Assembly: GCA_030146905.1 (NCBI GenBank)
Contig: JASLAV010001096.1
Span: 1 to 6,861 of the forward strand
DNA length: 6,861 bases
Source of the DNA: Lentzea sp.
Lineage (GTDB): Bacteria; Actinomycetota; Actinomycetes; Mycobacteriales; Pseudonocardiaceae
Reading direction: 5' to 3'
Shown: positions 1 to 6,261 of the stretch, piece after piece
How positions within the stretch are numbered: position 1 is the stretch's first letter
Layout: each line of letters opens with the position of its first letter
The notes under the pieces: generated by a model
The model's database searches: none
What the model was told of the DNA's origin: nothing
What the model saw: the letters and a program-made list of their open reading frames with translations, nothing else
Position numbers and translations under genes: made by a program

Positions 1-1114
1 TCGTGATGCGCGCGCCCGTCATGCCGAACGGGTGGCCGACGGCGATCGCGCCGCCGTTGACGTTCAGCCGGTCCAGGTCGATGCCGAGGTCCTGGTAGGA
101 CGGGATGACCTGGGCCGCGAACGCCTCGTTGATCTCCACGAGGTCGATGTCGGAGATCGACAGGCCGGCCAGCGCCAGCGCGCGCTTCGAGGCCTCCACC
201 GGGCCGAGGCCCATGATCTCCGGCGACAGGCCGGAGACGCCGGTCGAGACGATCCTGGCGAGCGGGGTGATGCCGAGCTCGCGCGCCTTCGTGTCGGACA
301 TGACCACGAGGGCCGCCGCGCCGTCGTTGAGCGGGCAGCAGTTGCCGGCGTTGATGCGGCCGTCGGGGCGGAAGACCGGCTTGAGCTGCGACACGGCCTC
401 GTAGGTGACGCCGGCGCGCGGGCCGTCGTCGGTGGAGACGACGGTGCCGTCCGGCAGCGTCACGGGCGTGATCTCGCGGGCCCAGAAGCCGTCGGCGATG
501 GCCTTCTCCGCGAGGTTCTGCGAGCGGACGCCGAACTCGTCCATCTCCTGGCGCGAGACGCCCTTGAGCAGTGCCAGGTTCTCGGCGGTCTGGCCCATCG
601 GGACGTAGATGTCCGGCACGGTGCCGAGCGTGCGCGGGTCCACCCACTCCGAGGCGCCCGACTGGGCGACGGAGGCGGTGCGCGCCTCGGCGTCGCCGAA
701 GACCGGGTTGTGCGTGTCCGGCCACGAGTCGGAGCTGCCCTTGGCGAACCGCGACACGGTCTCGACGCCGGCGGAGATGAACACGTCGCCCTCGCCCGCC
801 TTGATGGCGTGCAGGGCCATGCGCGTGGTCTGCAGGGAGGAGGCGCAGTACCGCGTGACGGTCGTGCCGGGCAGCGAGTCCTGTCCGAGCAGCACGGAGA
901 CGACGCGCGCCATGTTGAAGCCCTGCTCGCCGCCGGGGAGGCCGCAGCCGAGCATCAGGTCGTCGATCTGCGCGGGGTCGAGCTGGGGAACCTTGTCCAG
1001 TGCCGCCTTCACCATCTGCGCGGCGAGGTCGTCCGGCCGGACGTCCTTCAGCGAACCCTTGCCCGCGCGGCCGATGGGGGAGCGGGCGGCGGAGACGATC
1101 ACGGCCTCAGGCAT
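1..1114 (-). CDS. fadA: Acetyl-CoA C-acyltransferase (thiolase), 3' end cut by window edge
   Basis: Thiolase of the FadA/acetyl-CoA acetyltransferase family. It cleaves a 3-ketoacyl-CoA with CoA to give acetyl-CoA and a shortened acyl-CoA (beta-oxidation), or runs in reverse. It acts in the cytoplasm. 371 codons are visible. The protein begins [20 protein letters not shown], and the nucleophile Cys90 lies in [17 protein letters not shown]-like segment ([11 protein letters not shown]) and the [12 protein letters not shown] block with catalytic His361 follow, where the window ends. The C-terminal CxG cysteine motif is therefore outside the window; from a family length near 400, roughly 30 residues are missing. 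The start at 1114 is supported by a GAGGAG ribosome site 7 nt upstream. It closely resembles M. tuberculosis FadA3 (Rv1074c) from memory, and the neighbouring hydrolase gene matches the order there. Chain-length preference cannot be read from sequence. Family assignment is sure; the exact substrate is not. Confidence 0.95.
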   Translation of the reverse strand, partial: MPEAVIVSAARSPIGRAGKGSLKDVRPDDLAAQMVKAALDKVPQLDPAQIDDLMLGCGLPGGEQGFNMARVVSVLLGQDSLPGTTVTRYCASSLQTTRMALHAIKAGEGDVFISAGVETVSRFAKGSSDSWPDTHNPVFGDAEARTASVAQSGASEWVDPRTLGTVPDIYVPMGQTAENLALLKGVSRQEMDEFGVRSQNLAEKAIADGFWAREITPVTLPDGTVVSTDDGPRAGVTYEAVSQLKPVFRPDGRINAGNCCPLNDGAAALVVMSDTKARELGITPLARIVSTGVSGLSPEIMGLGPVEASKRALALAGLSISDIDLVEINEAFAAQVIPSYQDLGIDLDRLNVNGGAIAVGHPFGMTGARIT

Positions 1115-1204
1115 CACGAAACTCCTCGTTGAGAGTCAGGTTGCCGTCGAGCCTAGTTAACGGCCGCTCACCCCGGCCAGCGCGAGTGACGAGAATTCCG
1201 AAAC
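1115..1204 (-). promoter_or_regulatory. Gap upstream of thiolase, with possible promoter and weak hairpin
   Basis: This is the 90-nt gap between the hydrolase stop and the thiolase start, both on the minus strand. Read on the minus strand it holds TAGGCT (1155-1150), which fits the actinobacterial -10 pattern TANNNT, about 36 nt before the thiolase ATG. I see no good -35 match. A short inverted repeat (GGCCG at 1162-1166 with CGGCC at 1174-1178, 7-nt loop) lies just after the hydrolase gene and could slow or end its transcription, but it has no T-run. The thiolase may be co-transcribed with the hydrolase or use its own promoter; sequence alone does not decide. Confidence 0.3.
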
Positions 1205-2077
1205 TCAGGCGTGCCGCCTTTGCAGCCACACCGGCACCCGTGACGGCCGCACCGCCAGCGCCGCCGCCGAACGCAACGGCGGTGGTGCCGCGCCCCACCC
1301 CGGCCACAGCCCCGCCACCTGGCACAACGGCGCCAGCAGCACGCCGGCCGCCGCCTCGTAGCCGATCGCGCTGGGGTGGAAGCGGTCCGAGCTGAACATG
1401 TCGGTGTGCCGCGCCGTGAACTCCGGCGCCAGCAGGTTCCCGAGCGACACCGGCACCCCGCCCGCGCGTCTGACCTCCGCGGTCTGCGCCGCAGCGAGCC
1501 CCAGGCTGTACCGGCGCCCGATCGCCCGCAGCGGCTGCGGGATCGGCCGCACGATCCCCAGGTCGGGGCAGGTGCCGACGACGACACCGCAGCCGGCGGC
1601 GCGCAGCCTGCGGACCTGCTCCGCCAGCAGCGCGGCGGAGGCGCGGACGCCGATCCGCGACGTCACGTCGTTCGCGCCGATGATGATCAACGCGACCTGC
1701 GGCCGGTCGAGCACCGCGGCGTCGACCTGCGGCACCAGGTCGCGCGTGGTCGAACCGCTGATGGCGTACGTCGAGAGGCGCACCGGCCGTTCCGCTTCCT
1801 CCGCCAGCGCCTGGGCCAGCAACACGCCCGGCATCTGCGAGGGATGTGTCACACCGACGCCCACGGCCATCGAGTCGCCGAGCACGGCCAGCCGCAGCGG
1901 GTCGCCACCGTCGTCGAAGTACACGCCGTCAGGCGCGGGCCAGAGGTGTTCCAGCACGCCGATGGCCGTGCGAGCCCGTCTGCCCTGCTCGTTCAGCAGC
2001 CCGACGAGCGCGCCGGAAAGGCCTCCGAGCGTCGCGGCGGTCATCACCGCCGCGCGCAGAGCTCTCAGTCCGGTCAT
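1205..2077 (-). CDS. SGNH/GDSL hydrolase with N-terminal membrane anchor (Rv1075c-like)
   Basis: Predicted SGNH-fold esterase, 290 aa from ATG 2077. SGNH blocks are all visible: GDS with nucleophile Ser69 (LAVLGDSMAVG), block II glycine in SGSTTRDL (about 107-114), block III GAND (134-137) with oxyanion Asn136, and block V DRFHPS with Asp231 and His234. Residues about 9-28 are hydrophobic (AAVMTAATLGGLSGALVGLL) after a short Arg-containing start, so it is probably a signal anchor or uncleaved signal, putting the catalytic domain outside the membrane. The C-terminal 30 or so residues are Pro/Arg-rich. The family homologue in M. tuberculosis, Rv1075c, is a GDSL esterase located next to fadA3, as here. 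The natural substrate is unknown; acyl esters of envelope lipids or glycans are plausible. The gene runs divergently from cbs. A GTG at 2086 is an alternative start, but it overlaps the ribosome site. Confidence 0.88.
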   Translation of the reverse strand: MTGLRALRAAVMTAATLGGLSGALVGLLNEQGRRARTAIGVLEHLWPAPDGVYFDDGGDPLRLAVLGDSMAVGVGVTHPSQMPGVLLAQALAEEAERPVRLSTYAISGSTTRDLVPQVDAAVLDRPQVALIIIGANDVTSRIGVRASAALLAEQVRRLRAAGCGVVVGTCPDLGIVRPIPQPLRAIGRRYSLGLAAAQTAEVRRAGGVPVSLGNLLAPEFTARHTDMFSSDRFHPSAIGYEAAAGVLLAPLCQVAGLWPGWGAAPPPLRSAAALAVRPSRVPVWLQRRHA

Positions 2078-2194
2078 CCACGCCACCCCCTTCCCGTGGA
2101 ATCGTCGGCTTCTCCGTTCGAATCAACCTCCGCAGCCACTAGAGCTACGCTTCGTCCCGCTATTTCGGAGAGCAGGAGCAGGGAGCGGATACCG
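2078..2194. promoter_or_regulatory. Divergent promoter region between the hydrolase gene and cbs
   Basis: These 117 bp must hold the promoters of both divergent genes. On the plus strand TACGCT (2146-2151) fits the TANNNT -10 pattern and lies about 44 nt before the cbs GTG, but there is no convincing -35. On the minus strand TTGATT (2126-2121) could be a -35 for the hydrolase, but no good -10 follows at 17 nt. No SAM riboswitch-like fold, T-box or clear operator palindrome was seen, so sulfur control of cbs, if any, is not visible here. Confidence 0.35.
2086..2094 (-). promoter_or_regulatory. Ribosome binding site that decides the hydrolase start
   Basis: On the minus strand the purine run GGAAGGGGG sits 8 nt before ATG 2077. 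The other in-frame start, GTG at 2086-2084, begins on the last G of this same run and so would have no spacing. This favours ATG 2077 (290 aa) over GTG 2086 (293 aa). Confidence 0.6.
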
Positions 2195-3565
2195 GTGGAG
2201 TACGTCGAGCACGTCGTCGATCTGGTCGGCAACACGCCGCTGGTCAAGCTCAACTCCTTGACCACGGGCATCAAGGCAACGGTGCTGGCCAAGGTCGAGT
2301 ACCTGAACCCCGGCGGCAGCGTGAAGGACCGCATCGCGCTGCGCATGGTCGAGGCGGCCGAGAAGTCCGGCGAGCTGCGGCCGGGCGGCACGATCGTGGA
2401 GCCCACGTCCGGCAACACCGGCGTCGGCCTCGCCCTGGTCGCCCAGCGCAAGGGCTACAAGTGCGTCTTCGTCTGCCCCGACAAGGTCAGCGAGGACAAG
2501 CGCAACGTCCTCAAGGCCTACGGCGCCGAGGTCGTGGTGTGCCCGACCGCCGTCGCGCCGGAGCACCCCGACTCCTACTACAACGTCTCCGACAGGCTCG
2601 TCCGCGAGATCCCCGGCGCGTGGAAGCCCGACCAGTACTCCAACCCGGAGAACCCGGCGAGCCACTACCACCAGACCGGCCCCGAGATCTGGCGTCAGAC
2701 CGAGGGCCGGATCACGCACTTCGTCGCGGGCGTCGGCACCGGCGGCACGATCTCCGGCACCGGCCGCTACCTCAAGGAGATCTCCGGCGGCGCCGTGAAG
2801 GTCATCGGCGCGGACCCGGAGGGCTCCGTCTACTCCGGCGGCACCGGCCGCCCGTACCTGGTCGAGGGCGTCGGCGAGGACTTCTGGCCGGAGGCCTACG
2901 ACAAGACCATCGCCGACCAGATCGTCGAGGTCTCCGACGCCGACTCGTTCGACACCACCCGCCGCCTCGCCCGCGAGGAGGGCCTGCTCGTCGGCGGTTC
3001 CTGCGGCATGGCGGCCGCCGCCGCGCTGCGCGTCGCCAAGGACCTGCCGGAAGACGCCGTCGTCGTCGTGATCCTCCCCGACGGTGGCCGCGGTTACCTG
3101 TCCAAGGTCTTCAACGACCGGTGGATGGCCTCCTACGGCTTCCTCCCGCCGGACTCGACCGGTGCGACCGTCGGCGACGTGCTGCGCCGCAAGGGCGGCA
3201 TGCTCCCCGACCTGGTGCACGCTCACCCGAACGAGACCGTCGGTGACGCCGTCGCGATCCTGCGCGAGTTCGGCGTCTCGCAGATGCCCGTCGTCAACGC
3301 CGAACCGCCCGTCATGGCCGCCGAGGTCGCGGGCGCGGTCAACGAGCGCGACCTGCTCGACGCGCTGTTCACCGGCAAGGCGCAGCTCTCGGACCGCCTC
3401 GACAAGCACATGTCGCCGCCGCTGCCCACGCTCGGCGCGGGTGAGCCGGTCGGGATCGCGATGAACGCCCTGTCGCACGCCGACGCCGCCCTCGTGCTGG
3501 AGGACGGCAAGCCGGCGGGCGTCGTGACCCGACAGGACATTCTGGGGTTCTTGGCTGGTCGCTGA
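2195..3565 (+). CDS. cbs: Cystathionine beta-synthase with C-terminal CBS-domain pair
   Basis: PLP enzyme (fold type II) that condenses L-serine with L-homocysteine to cystathionine, the first step of reverse transsulfuration; some family members also act as cysteine synthases or make H2S. The protein is 456 aa. Catalytic part, about 1-320: NPGGSVKDR with PLP Lys44, the substrate loop TSGNTG (71-76), the phosphate-binding GVGTGGT (179-185), VEGVGEDFWP (223-232), typical of Cbs rather than plain O-acetylserine sulfhydrylases, and GGSCGM with Ser269, which contacts the PLP ring. PDGGRGYLSKVFNDRWM marks the end of the catalytic core. Two CBS motifs follow at about 329-392 and 396-456, as in M. 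tuberculosis Rv1077. The N-terminal haem-binding extension of animal enzymes is absent. The GTG start at 2195 puts VEHVVDLVGNTPLV at the family's usual N-terminus and has GGGAG 9 nt upstream. The CBS pair may bind an adenosyl ligand such as SAM (family knowledge, not seen). Confidence 0.96.
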   Translation: MEYVEHVVDLVGNTPLVKLNSLTTGIKATVLAKVEYLNPGGSVKDRIALRMVEAAEKSGELRPGGTIVEPTSGNTGVGLALVAQRKGYKCVFVCPDKVSEDKRNVLKAYGAEVVVCPTAVAPEHPDSYYNVSDRLVREIPGAWKPDQYSNPENPASHYHQTGPEIWRQTEGRITHFVAGVGTGGTISGTGRYLKEISGGAVKVIGADPEGSVYSGGTGRPYLVEGVGEDFWPEAYDKTIADQIVEVSDADSFDTTRRLAREEGLLVGGSCGMAAAAALRVAKDLPEDAVVVVILPDGGRGYLSKVFNDRWMASYGFLPPDSTGATVGDVLRRKGGMLPDLVHAHPNETVGDAVAILREFGVSQMPVVNAEPPVMAAEVAGAVNERDLLDALFTGKAQLSDRLDKHMSPPLPTLGAGEPVGIAMNALSHADAALVLEDGKPAGVVTRQDILGFLAGR

Positions 3566-3652
3566 GCGTAGAAGCCGGTGCGTCCGATAGCGTGACGCCC
3601 CAGATCATCAGTCTTACTCGTACACGGCCCAGCCAAGGGGGTTGGAAACCGG
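3566..3652 (+). promoter_or_regulatory. Gap between cbs and the RDD gene, with possible promoter
   Basis: This 87-nt gap holds TAGCGT (3588-3593), a TANNNT-type -10 about 60 nt before the RDD start, without a clear -35 at normal distance. No strong terminator hairpin follows cbs, so read-through from cbs is also likely. AAGGGGG (3635-3641) lies 11 nt before the ATG, a slightly long spacing for a ribosome site. Confidence 0.3.
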
Positions 3653-4735
3653 ATGAACGCTCCGCAGCCGCCAGGAAACCAGTTCGGCGGTCAGCCGCAC
3701 CAGGAGCAGCCCAGCGCGGACGCCACGCAGATCGTCCCGGGAGGTGGGCAGCCCTCGTCGGCGAACCCGAACCCGGACGCGACGCAGGTCGTCACGCCTG
3801 GTCAGGCTCCTGCCGCACCGCAGCAGAACGCGGACGCCACCCAGGTCGTCAGCCCCGGTCAGGTGCCGCCATCGGCAGCCCCCGGCTCGGGTGGCTTCCC
3901 GGCGCAGGGACCCGGCTCCGGCGGGTTCCCCGCCCAGCAGCCGCCCCCGTACGGTGCTCCGCAGCAGCAGCACTACGGCCAGCAGCCGCAGCAGCCCTAC
4001 GGTGCTCCGCAGTCGAACCCGTACGGTCAGCCGCAGCAGCCCTACGGCCAGCCGCAGCAGCCCTACGGCGCGCCCCAGTCGAACCCCTACGGCCAGCCGG
4101 CGGCCTCGCCGTACGGCCAGCCCGGTTACGGCGGCGCACCCGGCTACGGCGCGCCCGGCATGGCGCCGCCGCCTCCGACCGGTTACGCCGAGTGGGGCTC
4201 GCGCTTCGTCGGCTACCTGATCGACGTCGCGGCTCCGACCGTCGTCACGGTGATCCTGTACTACATCATCGTCGCGATCGCGGTCGGCGCGGACGCCCCG
4301 GGCATCATGTTCCTGGGCATCCTGGTCTACGTCGCCAACCTCGGCTTCATCATCTGGAACACGGTGATCAAGCAGGGCCAGACCGGCCAGTCGATCGGCA
4401 AGAAGATCGCGAAGATCAAGCTGATCTCCGAGGAGACCGGCCAGCCGCTCGGCGGCGGTACGACGTTCGTGCGGATGCTGTGCCACGTCGTCGACGCCCT
4501 GCCGTGCTACGCGGGCTTCTTCGCCCCGCTGTGGGAGCCGAAGAAGCAGACCTGGGCCGACAAGATCATGAAGTCCGTCGTGATCAATGCCCCGGAGACC
4601 GCTTCGCCCTACGGCGGTGGCGGCACCGGTGGTTACCAGCAGCAGCCGGGCACCGGCGGCTACCCGCAGCAGCAGCCGGGCGGCTACGGCCAGCCCCCGC
4701 AGCAGGGTTACGGCGGCCAGCAGCAGGGTTGGTAG
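3653..4735 (+). CDS. pra: Proline/glutamine-rich RDD-family membrane protein (Pra-like)
   Basis: 360 aa, three regions. Residues 1-178 are a low-complexity Pro/Gln/Gly-rich cytoplasmic-type tail: three DATQ(I/V)V motifs with Thr at 25, 44 and 63 (exact 19-residue spacing), two GSGGFPAQ copies (78-85 and 88-95), then YGAP/YGQP repeats to about 169. Residues about 180-313 are the RDD domain: EWGSRFVGYLID with Arg184 and Asp191, three hydrophobic segments (about 186-212, 216-239, 276-294), a basic stretch between them (GQSIGKKIAKIK), and WADKIMKSVVI with Asp303. Residues 314-360 are a second Gly/Gln/Tyr-rich tail. The M. tuberculosis counterpart is Rv1078 (Pra, proline-rich antigen homologue), also between cbs and metB. 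RDD proteins have been linked to transport in some bacteria, but no function can be assigned here. ATG 3653 is chosen from the N-terminal fit and a G-rich upstream site. Confidence 0.9.
   Translation: MNAPQPPGNQFGGQPHQEQPSADATQIVPGGGQPSSANPNPDATQVVTPGQAPAAPQQNADATQVVSPGQVPPSAAPGSGGFPAQGPGSGGFPAQQPPPYGAPQQQHYGQQPQQPYGAPQSNPYGQPQQPYGQPQQPYGAPQSNPYGQPAASPYGQPGYGGAPGYGAPGMAPPPPTGYAEWGSRFVGYLIDVAAPTVVTVILYYIIVAIAVGADAPGIMFLGILVYVANLGFIIWNTVIKQGQTGQSIGKKIAKIKLISEETGQPLGGGTTFVRMLCHVVDALPCYAGFFAPLWEPKKQTWADKIMKSVVINAPETASPYGGGGTGGYQQQPGTGGYPQQQPGGYGQPPQQGYGGQQQGW
3719..3850 (+). repeat. Three in-frame DATQ(I/V)V protein repeats
   Basis: Within the RDD gene, the motif [A/P]DATQ(I/V)V followed by a Gly/Gln/Pro linker occurs at residues 23-28, 42-47 and 61-66, spaced exactly 19 residues. 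At the DNA level the copies are related but diverged (GACGCCACGCAGATCGTC, GACGCGACGCAGGTCGTC, GACGCCACCCAGGTCGTC), so the protein sequence appears to be under constraint. Confidence 0.85.
3941..4159 (+). repeat. YGAP/YGQP repeat region in the RDD gene
   Basis: Residues about 97-169 are built from short units of the type PYG(A/Q)PQ(Q/S)(N/Q). The largest duplicated block, YGAPQSNPYGQP, occurs at 116-127 and again at 138-149 (22 residues, 66 bp apart). A separate Gly/Gln/Tyr-rich tail of similar composition lies at residues 319-360 (4607-4732). Such tails are common in actinobacterial membrane proteins, and copy number can vary between strains. Confidence 0.8.
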
Positions 4736-4751
4736 AACCCCAGCAGCCGTT

Positions 4752-4799
4752 CCAGCCCCCGGTCACTCCCAGTGGCCGGGGGCTGGCCCGTTTCCGGGC
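4752..4799 (+). terminator. Strong hairpin terminator after the RDD gene
   Basis: CCAGCCCCCGG (4752-4762) pairs with CCGGGGGCTGG (4776-4786). The stem continues through a T-G pair and CACT/AGTG to a 3-nt CCC loop, giving 16 bp with one wobble. A second small hairpin, GCCCG-TTTC-CGGGC (4786-4799), follows, sharing one base with the first. There is no run of T after either. Such T-poor hairpins are common at actinobacterial gene ends. It separates the RDD gene from metB, 17 nt after the stop. Confidence 0.75.
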
Positions 4800-4856
4800 T
4801 CCGGTCGTGTTCTCCCGGGCCTGTTCACTGCTTGGACTATCACCGTGGGCCGCCGG

Positions 4857-4880
4857 ATGGGTGAGTACCCTTCGGACATG
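4857..4880 (+). promoter_or_regulatory. metB start region: two in-frame ATGs, possible leaderless promoter
   Basis: ATG occurs at 4857 and, seven codons later in the same frame, at 4878. TACCCT (4866-4871) fits the TANNNT -10 pattern and ends 6 nt before the second ATG, so transcription could begin at or next to the start codon, giving a leaderless mRNA as often seen in actinobacteria. There is no clear -35. Neither ATG has a good ribosome site: GGGTGAG (4859-4865) is 12 nt before the second ATG, and the first has nothing strong. Confidence 0.35.
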
Positions 4881-6023
4881 AGCACCCCATACGGCTTCGC
4901 CACCAGGGCGATCCACGCCGGTCAGGACCCGGACCCGACCACGGGTGCGGTGAACGTGCCCATCTACGCGACCTCGACGTACGCCCAGGACGGCGTCGGC
5001 GGACTGCGCGAGGGCTTCGAGTACTCCCGCACCGGCAACCCGACCCGCCGCGCACTGGAGACGTGCCTCGCGTCGCTCGAACGAGGCCGCTTCGGCAGGG
5101 CGTTCTCCTCCGGCATGGGTGCGACCGACGCGGCACTGCGCACGTTCCTCAAGCCCGGCGACCACATCGTCATCCCGAACGACGCCTACGGCGGCACGTT
5201 CAGGCTGATCGACAAGGTCTTCTCGAAGTGGGGCGTGACCCACTCGCCGGCACCGGTCTCGGACGTGGACGCGATCCGCGCGGCCATCACCCCGGCGACG
5301 AAGCTCGTGTGGATCGAAACCCCGACGAACCCGCTGCTGAACATCGGCGACATCGCGGCCATCGCCTCGGTGGCACACGAGTCGGGCGCGAAGCTGGTGG
5401 TGGACAACACCTTCGCCTCCCCGGCCCTGCAGACGCCGCTGGAACTGGGCGCGGACGTCGTCCTGCACTCGACCACCAAGTACGTCGGCGGCCACTCCGA
5501 CATCGTGGGCGGCGCCCTGATCACCTCGGACGAGGAGGTCGACGCGGCCTTCGGCTTCCTGCAGAACGGCGCGGGCGCGGTCCCGGGCCCGTTCGACGCC
5601 TACCTGACCCTGCGCGGCATCAAGACCCTCGAACTGCGCATGGAAAAGCACTCCGACAACGCAGAACTGGTGGCGGAAGCCCTGACAAGGCACCCGCGCG
5701 TCCGCAAGGTGATCTACCCGGGCCTGGAGTCGCACCCCGGCCACGCGGTAGCGGCCAAGCAGATGCGCCGCTTCGGCGGCATGGTGTCGTTCCTGGTGGA
5801 GGGCGGCGAGTCCGCGGCACTGGAGGTTTGCGCACGAACCAAGCTCTTCACGCTGGCGGAGTCGCTCGGCGGCGTCGAGTCGCTGATCGAGCACCCCGGC
5901 AAGATGACGCACGCCTCGACCGCGGGATCAATGCTGGAGGTCCCGGCCGACCTGGTGCGCGTCTCGGTGGGCATCGAGTCGGGCGACGACCTGGTGGCGG
6001 ACCTGCTCGAAGCGCTGGGCTGA
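4878..6023 (+). CDS. metB: Cystathionine gamma-synthase/gamma-lyase (MetB family)
   Basis: PLP enzyme of the Cys/Met metabolism family (fold type I), cytoplasmic, 381 aa from ATG 4878. It either makes cystathionine from an acylated homoserine plus cysteine (gamma-synthase) or splits cystathionine to cysteine, ammonia and 2-oxobutyrate (gamma-lyase); actinobacterial members often do both. Visible family residues: YSRTGNPT with Tyr49 and Arg51 (phosphate contacts across the dimer), SSGMGA (77-82), DAYGGTF with Tyr104 stacking on PLP, ETPTNPLL (147-154), Asp176 in VVDNTF, and the PLP lysine Lys201 in HSTTKYVGGHSD. Glu328-Ser329 in LAESLGGVESLIEHP is the pattern of gamma-acting members rather than beta-lyases. 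The order cbs-pra-metB matches M. tuberculosis Rv1077-Rv1079. The alternative start at 4857 would give 388 aa. A strong hairpin upstream suggests it has its own promoter. Synthase versus lyase is not decided by sequence; the nearby cbs favours a lyase contribution. Confidence 0.95.
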   Translation: MSTPYGFATRAIHAGQDPDPTTGAVNVPIYATSTYAQDGVGGLREGFEYSRTGNPTRRALETCLASLERGRFGRAFSSGMGATDAALRTFLKPGDHIVIPNDAYGGTFRLIDKVFSKWGVTHSPAPVSDVDAIRAAITPATKLVWIETPTNPLLNIGDIAAIASVAHESGAKLVVDNTFASPALQTPLELGADVVLHSTTKYVGGHSDIVGGALITSDEEVDAAFGFLQNGAGAVPGPFDAYLTLRGIKTLELRMEKHSDNAELVAEALTRHPRVRKVIYPGLESHPGHAVAAKQMRRFGGMVSFLVEGGESAALEVCARTKLFTLAESLGGVESLIEHPGKMTHASTAGSMLEVPADLVRVSVGIESGDDLVADLLEALG

Positions 6024-6030
6024 GGCCACA

Positions 6031-6079
6031 AGCAGAGGCTCCCCTGCTGCACCGCGCCGGGTAGGCCCTGGCGCGGTGC
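6031..6079 (+). terminator. Two tandem hairpins just after metB
   Basis: Eight nt after the metB stop, AGCAG (6031-6035) pairs with CTGCT (6044-6048), with inner GG/CC pairs. Directly after it, GCACCGCGCC (6049-6058) pairs perfectly with GGCGCGGTGC (6070-6079), and three more inner pairs leave a 5-nt loop. No T-run follows, so this would be a T-poor terminator or an RNA-end stabilising structure. The second hairpin overlaps the first, weakest copy of the repeat array that follows. Confidence 0.6.
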
Positions 6080-6200
6080 GTGCCGGGCAGCCGTGGCGCG
6101 GCGAGTGCCGGGTAAGCCCAGGCATGGGTGCCTGCCGGGTAAGCCCAAGCGCGCCTGCCGGGTACGCCCAGGTGCGGTTCCTGCCGGGTACGCCTAATGG
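6055..6200. repeat. Six-copy degenerate tandem array, 23-27 bp period
   Basis: The core TGCCGGGTAMGCCCAGG (M = A or C) recurs with starts near 6055, 6081, 6106, 6133, 6156 and 6182. Steps are 26, 25, 27, 23 and 26 bp. Copies 3-6 keep the core well; copy 1 has CGCCGGGTAGGCCCTGG and copy 2 is worn (TGCCGGGCAG). Between cores lie 6-10 variable bases. A longer unit, TGGCGCGG followed by GTGCCGGG two to three bases on, also repeats at 6069 and 6094. The steps are not multiples of 3, so this is not a coding repeat, although either strand gives open frames with repeated Ala-Tyr-Pro. It has no matching spacers or regular length, so it is not a CRISPR array. Confidence 0.8.
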
Positions 6201-6261
6201 CGATGCGAAGCGAGCCGTCTTCCATGTTGATCCGCCGTGAGCCGGTGAGCCCCCGTGCGGT
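6201..6261. other. Linker between array and palindrome; no gene seen
   Basis: No credible gene or site was recognised. GCGAAGCG at 6205-6212 recurs at 6392-6399, so it flanks the palindrome on both sides as an 8-bp direct repeat. That could be chance in such GC-rich sequence. Confidence 0.4.

Noticed and set aside
32..1132. 366-codon open frame on the plus strand over the thiolase
   Set aside because: Rich in Arg, Gly, Asp and Val with no family motif; it is the antisense shadow of the thiolase, whose catalytic motifs are all visible on the minus strand.
1376..2194. Long in-frame extension upstream of cbs
   Set aside because: The frame is open upstream only because it overlaps the hydrolase antisense; family N-terminus begins at GTG 2195, which has a ribosome site.
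2123..3478. 451-codon open frame on the minus strand over cbs
   Set aside because: Antisense shadow produced by high third-position GC; no ribosome site or recognisable domain, while cbs is complete on the other strand.
4736..4877. SAM riboswitch or other sulfur-responsive leader before metB
   Set aside because: The region is taken up by terminator hairpins of the RDD gene, and no SAM-type conserved core was seen.
4584..5912. 442-codon open frame on the minus strand over metB
   Set aside because: Same kind of shadow; it also crosses the terminator hairpin and the end of the RDD gene, and its product is Arg/Ala/Val-rich without motifs.
6055..6200. CRISPR array
   Set aside because: Repeats are degenerate, spacers are only 6-10 bp and uneven, and no cas gene is present.
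5848..6225. Minus-strand frames with repeated Ala-Tyr-Pro over the array
   Set aside because: Array steps of 23, 25 and 26 bp break the frame between copies, so the peptide repeat is a by-product of the DNA repeat and is not a conserved protein.
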